A stretch of DNA of 64,000 nt from Stictocephala bisonia. Its lineage: Eukaryota; Arthropoda; Insecta; Hemiptera; Membracidae. The number at the start of each line of letters is the position of its first letter. The first letter of the stretch is position 1. Below are positions 11,150 through 23,987 of this stretch, in pieces. Both the position numbers and the translations under genes were made by a program. A model generated the notes under the pieces. That model saw nothing but the letters and a program-made list of their open reading frames with translations. It did not search any database and was not told the DNA's origin. The stretch covers positions 22,326-86,325 of the forward strand of contig JAQJVL010002680.1 of NCBI GenBank assembly GCA_035578905.1. The letters run 5' to 3'.

Positions 11150-14100
11150 CGTTTTCAAGTACCCACCCACTACCCTGACTAACCCACTTAGCCACGCTTT
11201 CTAAAAATTAGAGAAATAAATAATCCAATAACGTTTATTACATATAAAAGTGTTAGAGGATGATTTTTAGGTCTAAATAAACTGTCAGCAGATGAAGTCT
11301 AAAAACATTTATTATTTGTTTGGTAATTATTTTAATAACTTAGAAAGTAAGGTAGGCTATTTTATAAACTTTTCGTTTTACATTCAAAAAAAGTTCGTCA
11401 TTATGAAATGATTTAAAACATTCTACAACAACAATACAATATCATACTCGTAATGCTTAATGTTGTAGAGAATAACCTACTTCTAATTCAAGGCCTGAGT
11501 AATGGTTATATTTATTTTTAATATTTGGTAATGTTATAATAAATCACAACCAGTATATGCCAAGTCAGAAATTGGTATTACACAAGAGAGTTTAGAACCT
11601 TGTTCCAGTTGGTACCATCATTGTAACCATTAGCACGCTGTCACTACAGTCTGTAACAATTGTTAATTAATTCATTATAATTATTTTAGAAGATTGTTTT
11701 TAGAAAATGTTAAATATTGTAAGAACTGAGAGGTTTAGGAGTTTGGTTCTTTTACCAAAAGTTTTCAATTTAAATTCTCCAAGTTTTGAGAGAAATTCAG
11801 AATCTTCTCCTTTCAAATAAAAAAGTAGTTTTTTCCCATTTAAATTAGCTAAATAACCAGTATATTCACGTTTGTTAATTTCCTGTCAATTTCATGCGAC
11901 ATGTTTTCTTAATTCAACATGTTTGGTGAGCCTTACCTGTTCAGTTGACCTGGTTTAGAGGGTTCTAATTGGTTGATTTAGCTTCTTGAGTCAAGAGGGG
12001 GTAAGTCCGTTGGTGGAAGGGTTGCGAGCTTTCCGGCAGTTTGAAGATTTCTTTCGTTAAGTGACCACGTTTGATCTTCACGGCGACTTAACAGTTTTCG
12101 GTGTTCATACCGGTTCGGCAATTTATTCTTAGTTCGCTAGTGAGTGAGAGAGTGTATGCCGGTCGAGCTTTGTTGTGGTCACGTTTGGGATTTTAACCTC
12201 CAGGACAGCTACGTAAGTAATTTTTACAAGTTTTCTTTAGTTAGGTTTTTCAGTAGGGTTTTAGTAGATAGGGTAAGATCCACCAAGCATGCGCGGTTAA
12301 ACTTGTTTCTTGTTTGAAGTCACTCTTCTAGTGACAGTTTTTAGAGTGCTTTGTTTTCTGTTTAAAAACTTTGTAAGTAAAAAGAAAAATGTTTCAAGTC
12401 ACTAAAAGCTGGTTATTTCTTTTGGTTCCAGATCTCCAGGAGGCAATTTAAACAATTTTCAATTTAAAGAAATTTTGAAAAATTGCAATTTTAAAGCAAT
12501 TTGGAATTTTAAGGAAATTTCAATTAAAAGAATTTCAAGCAATTTTGAAATTTTGAATTTAAAGCAATTTATTACGATTTTGAATTTTGAAATTTGTTGA
12601 GTTAATAGTTCAAAGAAATTTATTGAAAAAGTTAAATTAATAAAAAAGGTTCTGGTCTGAAGATATTTAATTTATTATTTTGGAAGAGTTGTTTTTATTT
12701 ATGTTCCATTTGAGTCAATAAAAGAAGAGATTTTTTATTTTCGTTTTTATTATTATTTTTAGAAGATAACAGTTTAATGTTTTGAAGTAATTTATTAGAA
12801 GAAAAATAAAGAAAAATTTTTATCATTGAAGAAGTTTTATTTTAATCTCTTATTTAAGTTGTTCAACATATCAAAAATAAATAGTAGCTAATAAGGCTAC
12901 AAGTCTGACCCGCGCAGAACACTATATACCATTATTGATAGTCTTCCGAAACATCCTTCCTTCTCCATCCTCAACCTGGAAGCTCACATTATATCTACAA
13001 ATCAATGATCCATTTATGGTATTAATACTTTGTCAAATTATACTGCAGAGGCCACATGAATTATGTTTCGGTTTATTTATCTGTGGCTAACAACAGTGAC
13101 GCATGATCAAACTGACATAAAAATGGCATATTGATAAAATATGCAATAAAATAATTTTTTGTTAGTGAGTGTTGTTATAGTTTCATTTTTTAAAACTAGT
13201 CATAAAAGTTACACATTGAAATTGAGTTATATTGAAATAACGTTTAATATAGATTTAATAAAATATTCCATGTTTGTTTTTTTCTGTTGTTTCGTAAATT
13301 TATCATAACTTTGTTTGTTATTTTGTTAAATTATAATGTTTTAATTATGGTTAGTCGCACATTATTTTTTTTCAGTTTTAATTATTTATATATTGCTAGA
13401 TTAAACGTTGCATGTTAGCATGTAGGGTTTTATTAAAATATTAATTACCATTGCTAGATCTCTAATCTTGCATATTGTTTATTTGCCTTTCACATGTTTT
13501 GCTTGTTACTTGATTTTTTTCATATATAACTCATTTTTGATAGTTTTTTTTACAGTTTGCTAGTATAGATGTATAAAATTATGTTAATTTATAATATATG
13601 GTCAGTTCAGATAGACCATCTTGAATTGAATTGTTATTGATACAATGTTATTGTTGTAGATTTAATATATAAATAAATGCTGAAACCCAAAATATTGAGT
13701 CTGAACTTTTATTCAGAGCCTTCAATATGAAAACTATTTGTCTATTACCTGTTACTTGCTGACGTTATAAATTATCGTAATAAGACAAGATACTAAGGTA
13801 CTGTTGAATAAGTCGAAATTAATTAATGCTATTTTTATTACAAGTCATGACTGACCTTTGCTTCTAAACACTACTGTATACAACTAGGCCACTAGGGTAC
13901 TAATTATTTTTCAAAACTGTAATATTTATCATCAATATAAAAGTCTAAATTATTTACTAGTTGTTTATTAATTGCAGTTAAATATATACATTTGTTATTC
14001 ATTGTATTCATATAATTGCAATACAATTTACTAATTTAAAAATTATCGTATTTTAGTCACTAACACGAATCGTTTGGAAATGTGTTTTATGTTTTTATGT

Positions 14101-15370
14101 ATTTAAGTTTTTGTATTGATAATCTTTTTTTAAGCAGTATTAAAAATCTATTTTAAAGCGGTATATTATAGTATATACAATCAGTTTAAAACATTTTGCC
14201 AGCACGTTTGGCCGTAATTATTAAATAATACTAAAATTATACTAAATTAAACAAATTTAATGTTAATTATTACACCTTCAAATGCAATTCGTAAAGCCAA
14301 TAAATTAAAAAAAATGTATTGACAAAAAATGTATAACTTATTTTAAATAATTAACTCAAGTTTTTTTTCATAGAAATTACAATTGTTATTTAATTTTCTT
14401 ACATAAAACAAATGATCAGACATTTCGATGAAGAAACTTTTGTGCCTAATTTGTAAAGCAATCAATTTAGAACATACTATAACTCAAATGCTATACACTT
14501 CTTATTAGTTAAAATCACAAGGGTAGATCAACTTGAACTATTAGATTTATTAAACATATGTACAAATAATGATGAGTTTTCAATTACATAAGAGCTGTTT
14601 AAAAACAATTTGAAATCAGATAAAATGTGTTAATTTTTAGTTTAACGCACTAGTTTTGTCATACGAAATATGCACCATGTCATAAACCAACTTATTGAAG
14701 CGTTACATTCTTCCTGACATTAAGGCCATTTCATGATTAGAAATATGTCAGATGCCTCAAAATATAGTTTTTGTAAGTATAATGATAACATCAAATATAT
14801 TTTACATTACTTCATTTATTAAATATTTCCCTAGGTTTATAATTTCAACAGAGTTTTACAAAATATAAAAAAAAAAAAAAAAAAAAAAACATAAATCAGG
14901 AATAGTATTTTTCGGATCTTGTTATTTTATTTGTTACAAACTAAGATAAACATTGGAACATGTTACGATACATTGGAAAATGATTTTATTTCAGTTTGAG
15001 GAAATATGGTTTAAAGTTAGGTTATGTTCCTGTAAGCTGATACACTACTGTACGTAAAACCTAACTAAACAAAACTGAAGCAAAACAAATAATAATAAAC
15101 AACAATCTCTCCTCACTCGATATTTAATGTTTTTATTATTATTTATTTATTTATTTATTTATTTATTGCATTGACAAGTACAATATACATGTATCGCAAT
15201 CGTCACTCTTAAAAAAAATGTTTACTTTTACATATTTCCTTTTTTCAATATTTACTTTATACTCGTAAAACAAAAACATTTTATGCTTGTATATTTGTGT
15301 GCCATTTTTATTTGGTTGTTACATGTTGTATTCTCATGCATTAGTCCTGGACATCAAATTTCATAAACTA
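11150..15370. other. AT-rich non-coding stretch
   Basis: No convincing gene was found. It contains AAATTT-type low complexity (12,450-12,620), a homopolymer A run (about 14,868-14,889), an ATTT microsatellite (15,135-15,167) and one GC-richer island near 12,000-12,215 described separately. Confidence 0.6.
12120..12212 (+). promoter_or_regulatory. Possible promoter/non-coding first exon
   Basis: A GC-richer island in AT-rich DNA contains an initiator-like TTAGTTCGC and ends with CTAC followed by a consensus 5' splice site GTAAGT at 12,213-12,218. No ATG-led frame of note is present, so it would be a 5' untranslated exon for a gene to the right. The alternative is a fragment of a mobile element leader. 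This is inference from composition and one splice site. Confidence 0.22.
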
Positions 15371-15371
15371 A

Positions 15372-15533
15372 CTTGAAAGGCTATACGAAGGACCCCGTAA
15401 CAACTGTCCTGTCAAGGACCATAAAGGTAAATGTTATGGTAATACTGACCCTCTGATGAGACCACCTACCTGACCTACGTGCCGGGGCTGCAAGTCTAAA
15501 TATAGGATTAGTGTGAGCTGCAATTTTAATTAG
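15372..15533 (+). other. Candidate Cys-containing terminal exon with in-frame TGA
   Basis: The frame opened after TAA at 15,369 reads 33 codons, TGA at 15,471-15,473, then 19 more codons to TAG at 15,531. It carries five Cys (NNCPV, KGKCYG, PTCRGCKS, VSCNFN), and an AATAAA follows about 35 bp after the stop. Composition is clearly less AT-rich than the flanks. It might be the last exon of a small secreted Cys-rich protein, now a pseudogene because of the TGA, or chance. I recognise no family. Confidence 0.25.
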
Positions 15534-15539
15534 AAAAAT

Positions 15540-17530
15540 ACACTGTACTGTTTTTTATCTTCCAACCAATAAATAGGTAACAGACCTTTCTCTATGTTGT
15601 TCAAGTGATGACATGTTTATTTTATAAAACATATAAAATTACGTTCTGAAGAATGGTATAAAGTACTTATTAATGTAAATATCTCTGTAAAATATTTAAA
15701 GAGATTCTCAAGTGAAATATGAGTTTTTTGTTTATTATATTTATATAATTCTTGTAGATATTTTTATAGACTTATATGTTGAAATAAAACGGTTCCTAGT
15801 AATTTATAGTTTTTAAAAATTGTACTTATGTATATTTATAGATTGTTTTAGAAAATTTGTCGATAAATTTTGAATTTGATGTATATCAATAGCTAGTAAA
15901 GATACTGTCATAAAGTTCGTATTTTTTTGTAGCCTAAGCATATATCTTAAATTTGGAGCATGGATAGTTTCATATCTTCAACAGTTTTTTCTTGTAAAAA
16001 TAAATTTTAATATTTTAAAAATTAATGTCCTTTTATTTTTTTTAAACAAGAAATTAATAATTAATAGCAATTAAAATGCCCCATTTAAGAGAAATTAGAA
16101 AATATTGTGTAGAAAATAATGTAAAAATTTGCAATTGTTATTATTATTACTTTCTGACATATATCAACTATTGTCGGACTAAACACTAAAAACTAAACTT
16201 TGGGGATATTGCAGTTGAAGTTGAAAAAAGTCATTATGAAGATGAAAATACCAAAAGTATTTTTTAACAACTTTAATTAAATTTAAAGTTATATACGGGT
16301 AAATTTCATCAAAATAAGCACAAAGTTACTTGTTTTGTATGGAGAATTTTTTTGAACAATAATATATATAGCAAAAGTCTAAAAATAATAGGAAAGTTGC
16401 AAGACATACGGCAGTCAAACGGAGTTTTAGGAAAATATTTAAAAAAAATCAAAAATATTTTTAAAAAATCAAACATATTTTACAGTATTGCTATTTTATT
16501 AAATATTAAAGTAATACATAAAGCAAAAATAATAATACAGTGTTTTTGAAATGTTGCAGTAAACTCATTACAGAATCCCCTTAAGCTAATTACTTCAATT
16601 TATTTCTTCCTAGCATATTGTAGACAGATATGTATAAAGCAATATTGAAACTACTAATTGGTATAACTGGCCAGGATCCGGATTCAAACGGTTTGAACTA
16701 ATGTTACAGCAGGAATGTAATCATCGTGGTAGACCTACCTCGAGTGGGGATGTGATTAAACCTATTGACCAAACCCACCGTCGCGTCGTTTTCAATATTT
16801 AAGACTGTGAGAATATTTATCTAATCTTCTCATGTAATTTATACTTAATGTGCGTATCGAGTGTGTGCTACGAACACGGATCTTTGTCTCAATATTTTCC
16901 ATACTAACATTTAATAAAACTTATCAAAAATGTTCAAAATACATTCATGCTCCTGGGTCCAATAAGGATTTATAGATTTGTTTCAGTAGACAAGGATTGA
17001 TGGACATCTCCATCGTTTTGTATTGAAAGCCTCATGATTTTTCCGTCATGAAGTTTCGGTTTGATTTAACCCAAGTCTATTAATGTAATATGATGAGCCC
17101 AAGTGCACGCCCACCTATACACGTACAGTGAGTGGCATTAAGCCACCAGACTACCCATACAAGTACAGTGGCGCTAACCCTCCCGACCATCTATCTCCAT
17201 ATATATTAAAGCCATATATGTAGGTAAGAAAAACTCATCACTATTTCTCCAAAATTATACGTCCAATTAATTGACTTGAAATTTTGTACATATGTTTATC
17301 CTGGCCCCTAGATCCTCACTAAGAAAGGATTTTCCTCTCCAACACAGGACTCCGTCCTACTGGCCTTAAAAATTCCCATGGTATTCTTATGGAACTATAT
17401 TGATTGATTTATTTATTTCATTAACAGCCGTTAAATAAAAGTAAGTTAAATAAAATTGTGGTAGGCTAAACTTTAAAATTAAAAACAATTAATTTAGAAC
17501 AGTAGTAAATTAAAAACATCAGCTGTTATA
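15540..17530. other. AT-rich non-coding stretch with SINE-like and MITE-like pieces
   Basis: No gene seen. On the minus strand 16,660-16,790 shows a B-box-like TTTGAATCCGGATCC preceded by an A-box-like TTTGGTCAATAGG, suggesting an old tRNA-derived SINE. At 17,108-17,190 lie two diverged units of the 36-bp minisatellite found at 36.7 kb. The 65-codon frame at 16,352-16,549 is Lys/Ile/Asn-rich and looks random. Confidence 0.45.
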
Positions 17531-17534
17531 AACT

Positions 17535-17748
17535 GTGTTACAAACAAACCTTTGTTATAGAAACATTCAGTTGACGTAATTAATTTTAATTGTAACATTT
17601 AGTCAATTTTATATGTTTCCTTTATTTTATAAATTATGTCGCAAGTATTTATATAGTAATTTATAACTTTTTATACTATTTTACTTCCAAGATTACTTCC
17701 AAGATAAATGCCAAATACTTAGAGACTTCTTTAAGTGTTAATTTATAC
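17535..17748 (+). repeat. Left inverted repeat of a foldback structure
   Basis: The reverse complement aligns with 19,713-19,935 with scattered mismatches and small indels; shared phrases include AGGAAACATATAAAA, TGTTACAATTAAAATTAATTA and GTCAACTGAATGTTTCTAT. Its inner edge abuts the 60-bp tandem array. Confidence 0.75.
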
Positions 17749-18767
17749 CAGTTGTGATAATTAGTACATGACTTGAGCTGACAGTCAGCAGAATGCATGG
17801 AGGTAGCAACAGTTGTGATATTAGTACATGACTTGAGCTGACAGTCAGCAGAATGCATGGAGGTAGCAAAAGTTGTGATATTAGTACATGACTTGAGCTG
17901 ACAGTCAGCAGAATGCATGGAGGTAGCAACAGTTGTGATATTAGTACATGACGAGCTGACAGTCAGCAGAATGCATGGAGGTAGCAACAGTTGTGATATT
18001 AGTACATGACTTGAGCTGACAGTCAGCAGAATGCATGGAGGTAGCAACAGTTGTGATATTAGTACATGACTTGAGCTGACAGTCAGTAGAATGCATGGAG
18101 GTAGCAACAGTTGTGATATTAGTACATGACTTGAGCTGACAGTCAGTAGAATGCATGGAGGTAGCAACAGTTGTGATATTAGTACATGACTTGAGCTGAC
18201 AGTCATTAGAATGCATGGAGGTAGCAACAGTTGTGATATTAGTACATGACTTGAGCTGACAGTCAGTAGAATGCATGGAGGTAGCAACAGTTGTGAAATT
18301 AGTACACGACTTGAGCTGACAGTCAGTAGGATGCATGGAGGTAGCAACAGTTGTGATATTAGTACATGACTTGAGCTGACAGTCAGTAGAATGCATGGAG
18401 GTAGCAACAGTTGTGATATTAGTACATGACTTGAGCTGACAGTCAGTAGAATGCATGGAGGTAGCAACAGTTGTGATATTAGTACATGACTTGAGCTGAT
18501 AGTCAGTAGAATGCATGGAGGTAGCAACAGTTGTGATATTAGTACATGACTTGAGCTGACAGTCAGTAGAATGCATGGAGTAGCAACAGTTGTGATATTA
18601 GTACATGACTTGAGCTGACAGTCAGTAGAATGCATGGAGGTAGCAACAGTTGTGATATTAGTACATGACTTGAGCTGACAGTCAGTAGAATGCATGGAGG
18701 TAGCAACAGTTGTGATATTAGTACATGACTTGAGCTGACAGTCAGCAGAATGCATGGAGGTAGCAAC
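17749..18767. repeat. 60-bp tandem repeat, 17 units
   Basis: The unit runs GTGATATTAGTACATGACTT, then GAGCTGACAGTCAG(C/T)AG, AATGCATGGAGG and TAGCAACAGTT. Units 1-5 and 17 carry CAGCAG while units 6-16 mostly carry CAGTAG, so a variant has spread through the middle of the array. Because 60 is divisible by 3, long frames are open in several phases and are not genes. Confidence 0.97.
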
Positions 18768-19671
18768 ACTAGTCCCCAAATACTAAATACAGTATACCAA
18801 ATATCTAGGCCTCCTCTGGGCTGGTTTTGGGGAAGACAGTTCAGTCTGCCCCTGGCAGCCTTACCTGTGATAGTTCTTACTATAAGGTAAGGCAGTTTTA
18901 ATAAATTAAATGATAAACATAATAATTTATACATTTAAGGCAGTTTTACTTTAAAAAGACTTAGTGACTGCTCATATTTCGATTGGGAGTTAAATATTTT
19001 CTTGAAGTTAATTGTTTAAAGTTTTTGTTAATGGTTAATGATTAATTTTTTTTATAAATTTAAATGTTTAAATATTTGATTAAATTAAATTATTCCGGGA
19101 TAAATATTTCTGTTAAATTCAATCGTGGGGGTTATGAGTAAAAGAATTTATTTGATTCATCCAAGTTCATAAAATTGTTGGGTACATTTTGTATTTAATA
19201 GATTTCTTTAAGATTTTCAAAAAAGTATTGAATCTTATTTTCGGTATTCTTAACAAAAAGTACTTATTAAATTTGATATTGTGCTAATAGTCAATTACAG
19301 GATTTAAATTCCATTCAGAGTTATTGAGCATTCTATTATTATTTTGATATTGCTTCCAATATATAGTCTTGTATTTTTGTATTGTTTAAAAAATTTCATA
19401 TTGAACTTAATAATTTTATAATCGTCCTGAATGTATCTTTTTGCATGTATAGAACATTTATTGTTTGATTATGTGTAGTAGTCTGAGTTATACCATGCTA
19501 GAATAATTATAAATACAGAACAATACGTGGTAATTATAAATATAAGGTTTTAATTGTGACTGTGTGATTACTCCAACCTCTTACATGCTAAGCGAGTAGG
19601 TTAATAGTAGGAGCAAAATCGCACGTCAAAAAGTGGTGGAGGCACCGGGTAACAATCCCGGTACCTCTCTT

Positions 19672-19935
19672 AAGCATTCTGCTGACTGTCAGCTCAAGTC
19701 ATGTACTAATTTCCCTACTGGTATGAAGCAACACTTGAAAAAGTCTCAAAGTATTGGGCATTTAAATTCTTGACAGTAAAATAGTACAAAAAGTTAATAA
19801 TTACTAAATAAATAATGTGACATAATTCATAAAATTTAGGAAACATATAAAAATTACTAAATGTTACAATTAAAATTAATTATGTCAACTGAATGTTTCT
19901 ATTAAAAAGGTCTGTTTGTAACAATTTGATACAGT
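19672..19935 (-). repeat. Right inverted repeat with a single inverted 60-bp unit
   Basis: Positions 19,672-19,712 are the reverse complement of most of one 60-bp unit, followed by the mirror of 17,535-17,748. Together with the left side they form an imperfect inverted repeat around about 1.9 kb. Just inside (about 19,570-19,665) is a tRNA-like GGGTAACAATCCCGG hairpin that may be part of a SINE head. Confidence 0.72.
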
Positions 19936-20037
19936 ATAAACTGAAAATTTGCTGCACATTTCGTTTATATAATCAAACTCAATATTATGACCGGTGAAGT
20001 GGGCTGGTGAAGAACAGCTGGTTTTAGTATAGTGAAA

Positions 20038-20130
20038 CTTGACCCAACCGATTACTCATACACGTACAGTTATACTAACCAAACCATACACGTATAGTAG
20101 CACTATCCCACCCACCACCCATATACGTAC
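20038..20130. repeat. Diverged units of the dispersed 36-bp minisatellite
   Basis: Three loose copies of CATACACGTACAGT followed by ACCCAACC-like sequence. Similar units lie at 17,108-17,190 and 41,930-42,005, with the full array at 36,724-37,330. Confidence 0.6.
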
Positions 20131-20139
20131 AGTTGTTAA

Positions 20140-20973
20140 CAAAAACTACATGCGTTTCTAAACACTTGTTCTCAACAAATTAACACATACAATTTGACAA
20201 TCATCGTCATAAAAAGCGAAAATCATTATTATAAAGTATATACGGAATGGTATTATCACTTTTTGTACTTGCGTAAAAACGCCTAAAATTGAATAATATT
20301 CTCAAAATTAATTCTATATTTTTTCAATAACATTAATTTAAGAGTGCATTTCTTTATATATGAAACAGATAAAATACGAGTATTTAGTGGTTGGAAATAA
20401 ATGTATCTCCATGTAAATTATAAAATTTGTGACTCCTCTAAGGCTAACATTTGTAAGATCATTTACTAAATTAATAATATTCAATGGACGACTTTTAAAC
20501 AATATATTTCAGCAAAATATAATAGGTTTGGAACTGTTAATATTGAAGACAGAAAGTAAATATTAGCAGAGTCTCTTTGAGCTGTTCCAGGTTTCGTTAT
20601 AAAGGGAAGAGTTTCTTAGTTAAAAGAACGCAACTTTGCTTAACCTAGTTCTAAGAAACATACTTTTGGCTGGACACATTTTTTAAAGTAAACAATTTAT
20701 AAAGAGTAAATAAGTAAAATTATATCACATTTTATAGTTATTATAAAAATATTTTGCATCTTGAATTAATTTGTAAGAATGTGTTACACTATCCTGTATT
20801 CAGTGACTGAACCATCTCACTACTTATATATAGCAATAACAAATGTGTATATGATATATATATATATATAAAGAGGAGGACACACATGGTACATATATTT
20901 TAGTGTAGGCAGGAGGACACACATCATATATATATTAAGTGTGGGCACGCACGCACGCACGCACACACACGCA

Positions 20974-21026
<53 letters not shown>

Positions 21027-21360
21027 ACATTTCTTAAAAGTTAGTAAAACAATGTATGAATCTATCAAATTAATATGCTAAAAAGATTCTCTACTTGGTT
21101 CCTTCAAAAGTTCTTTTGGTTTCTAAGAAAACAAACTTCAAACTCGGATGCACATAATTTATGAGCCCATAGTAGTCCCTCTTTATTTTTAGCATTCTTA
21201 TAGAAAATTGTTAATTATCTCTAAGTAGTTTAAAAAAATGTCAATTAATTATATTTTTTTAACTATACACCAAAAGACCTGCCTTCATTAAAGTAAATCA
21301 CTGAGTTGTATAGAGGAGTTCGTAATTTAGACATATATATATTTAATATGTTTTATTACA
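20140..21360. other. Non-coding stretch with microsatellites
   Basis: AT-rich with no gene seen. An (AT)n run at about 20,857-20,870 is followed by two partial copies of an AGGAGGACACACAT phrase (20,873 and 20,911), then (ACGC)n at 20,944-20,976 and (AT)n at 20,977-21,022. The minus-strand frame across the microsatellites is an artefact. Confidence 0.7.
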
Positions 21361-21368
21361 AAAGGAAA

Positions 21369-21374
21369 TTTATT
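21369..21374 (-). terminator. Polyadenylation signal AATAAA
   Basis: AATAAA on the minus strand lies about 65 bp beyond the stop codon of the Gly/His-rich secreted protein gene, a typical position for 3' end formation. Confidence 0.6.
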
Positions 21375-21436
21375 TACAAATATAGTTATATCACAGAATA
21401 ATTGTCAGTTCATATACAAAAATATCATTAAGAAAA

Positions 21437-22200
21437 CTATGGAAGAGGTACAGAGTAAGTGGCTCCCACTTGGCCCTGTACTTTAGATGACCCGGGGATG
21501 GTCCCAGCTCCTCCACTCACAGACAGAGTGCCAGGTCCCACTCTAGTGCTGCCCCCTACGTTACCGCTGTATGACGTGCCTTGGCCTCGTGCGTGAGTAG
21601 CGTCTACTCCACCATGGAGTCCATTTTGGTTTTGGTAGTTGAGACCCCCGCCGACAGTCTGGGCTCCGTTGTGGGGACCTCCAAACACGTGGGACCCGTG
21701 GACAGTCCCTTGGACCCCGTTATGGGAGGGTGTGTTAGCGTGGCCGTGTACTACAATCCCACTGGGCCTCACTCTGTCTGCTCCGATGTGCCAATCCTGA
21801 AACTAATCAATTAATATAATCGTGTATTAATTGTAAGTGTAACCTTGTAAGTGTTGATTAGATCTGTAATAACTATTGTTAGTATGAAATAGTTTGTGTA
21901 AAAATCCGTTATATAAGCTTATAGAAACCGACTATGGCGTGCTAGGAATCTTATATATTTAATTTTCAGCTCGGCAAAAAGAATTAAATATCATTTAGTG
22001 GCATCATAAGAATATTGAATAACTTTGCTTCAGTATCCATAAACACTATGGAAGAATCTACCGTAAATCATTATTCAACACTTGTAATATAACCCAACAC
22101 TTACCCTACATCTCTGTGGGTTCGGTCCAGGTAGATTGCATTGGCTCAATACATTTGATGCTGCCATCATCACCATCACAGGAAGTAATAAATATGTCAT
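21437..22200 (-). CDS. Two-exon gene for a secreted Gly/His-rich protein, 151 aa
   Basis: Exon 1 (22,200-22,105) starts at ATG and encodes a signal peptide (MTYLLLPVMVMMAASNVLSQ) followed by CNLPGPNPQRCR, whose two Cys may form a disulphide loop. It ends AGG|GTAAGT. Exon 2 (21,796-21,437) begins after TTAGTTTCAG, keeps the frame (phase 0) and adds 119 residues rich in Gly, His, Ser, Thr and Val with short HG/GG phrases and few charged residues, ending YSVPLP. The 308-bp intron is GT-AG. A second acceptor-like TTTCAG (exon edge 22,222) just upstream of the ATG suggests a separate 5' UTR exon. The protein is predicted to be exported; Gly-rich secreted insect proteins include antimicrobial peptides and cuticle or salivary proteins, but I cannot assign one. 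The frame, signal peptide and splice sites agree, making this the best host gene in the window. Confidence 0.72.
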
Positions 22201-22394
22201 TTTATATGGAGAAGTAGTAAAACTGAAACATATAAGTTCAACATGATTAAAAAAGCAGCAACAGTATTTTATTGTATAAATCGTATAATTGTTTTGTCAG
22301 CTACCATTTTTTAATTTACAATTATATAAAATATGTGTTTAATATTCGGAAAAAAACTTCAAAAGTCATTATATATTAGTTATAATTATATATA

Positions 22395-22640
22395 AAATAA
22401 CAAGTGATCTCCTCTCACAAAGCTAAATCCAATCTATCAATCCATTTAAGACCTGCTTCACAGATTCTATTTATGCTGGCTAATCCCTCCGTAAAACAGT
22501 GCAGGGGACACTCTGTAACTTTGTGATCCATTGTTTGGCTAGACTCCCCGCAATCACATGACTGATGTAGTGTCAATCCTCATTTGTATTTCCAGTAGTT
22601 ACATCTACCCACTCGATACAGTATTTTATAGAACATGTTC
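22395..22640 (-). pseudogene. Jockey-like LINE, 3' end of ORF2 (C-terminal Cys motif)
   Basis: Minus-strand translation gives GRCNYWKYK, then CDCGESSQTMDH..TECPLHCF (a CxC..H..C zinc motif) and SINRI.EAGLKWIDRLDLAL before the stop. This is the C-terminal region of a jockey-type ORF2 with one in-frame stop. Two relatives lie at 26,215-26,480 and 47,580-48,290. It is a 5'-truncated insertion. Confidence 0.75.
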
Positions 22641-22649
22641 ATAAATGGA

Positions 22650-23980
22650 AACGTGTTGGTTCAATAATTGGTTTATTTATTAATTTTATAAAGTGACAAT
22701 TCATTTTCATTGTAAGAGTGAGCTAACATTTTTGTTATATCTACTTCAAAATATAATATCATAAAAAAATAGTTAAAATAACGTTCAAAACATTATAAAT
22801 ATTTCATATTTTTATTAATATAATATACGTTACATTACTATCATTTTATAACTAATAATTTTTGAATGATGTCTTATTATTTACAAAATAAAATATTGAT
22901 TTGTATAGATATTTATTTATTAACATTTACATAATGTGTGAAATTGTGCCGTTTCAAAACAATACAAATGTATGTTAATTGAATATATTCGATGTCATTT
23001 CATTCTGTAAATCCCTAGATCAACAATAAATGGGAATACCAACAAATGAAGATTTTTTAAAACAATAAATACAGGAATTTCATCAAAACTGTATTTTAAT
23101 ATAATTTCAGGGATAAAAAGGACAATTTAATCACTTTTATATAATTGAGAATAAAATAATTACTAAGATTTCCAAAAATAAGGAACATAATGTTCAGCCA
23201 GTGATGAAATGAAATCGCCAACTGTCCAAGATATAAACCTTACTAAGTGAAATATATTTATATATATTAATGGTAATACAATTAATATATACATAAAATG
23301 TTATCTACTGGATTTCTTAGTTTACTATTGAACTATAAAACCAACTTACATAATACTCAGAAACTAACAAATTTCATTGAATACATATTTTTCTACATTA
23401 CAGCTTTAGGCGAGTCCTCACATCCTGAACAAGTCTAGGCACTGCCCATAGGCAATCCATCCTCAAAATATTTTAAAACGTGTTATGCTTACATTTATAA
23501 GTAGTTAAACTTTTTGAAATGGCTCAAGAAAGTTTGTTTAACCGCCTTAGAGTTTATTTTTATTGTTAGTAGCTCATTAAAATTGAAATGAGATTGTGCA
23601 GATTAATTGATTAAATATTCAAAAATGTATATGGTTGTGCAAATTTGTAAATGTGTGTGGAACAAACATATAATTTTTAAGTTAGATCAATAAAGTACGA
23701 TTTTATCTATAAAGTACGAACGTCGATCAGCCACATTATTATCTGTATATGAAGGTAAATGATATAAAATAAATGTTTCTTAGATATAACATATATCTTT
23801 TACTTAGAAATATCAAACAGTATGCTGTTTGTCAACTGCTTTTTAGTGTAAATATAAAAATCGTTACGTAAGTAACCTTATTTCCTATATGTAGGGACAT
23901 ACACTACCAACCTGTTCTCGTAATGGAGCAGTTGTTTGCTTTGAGACGAAACAAACTCGATTGCTGACCGAAGTAACATC
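22650..23980. other. AT-rich non-coding stretch
   Basis: No gene seen. About 22,849-22,909 is nearly identical to 29,856-29,918 (described as a finding). Confidence 0.6.
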
Positions 23981-23987
23981 AGCTGTT

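Noticed and set aside
17676..18934. Long minus-strand frames of 123-367 codons with Cys- and Ser-rich repeats
   Set aside because: Openness results from a 60-bp period in all phases; no start context, no non-repeat domain.
21581..21814. Plus-strand 77-codon frame
   Set aside because: Antisense shadow of exon 2 of the secreted Gly/His-rich protein gene.
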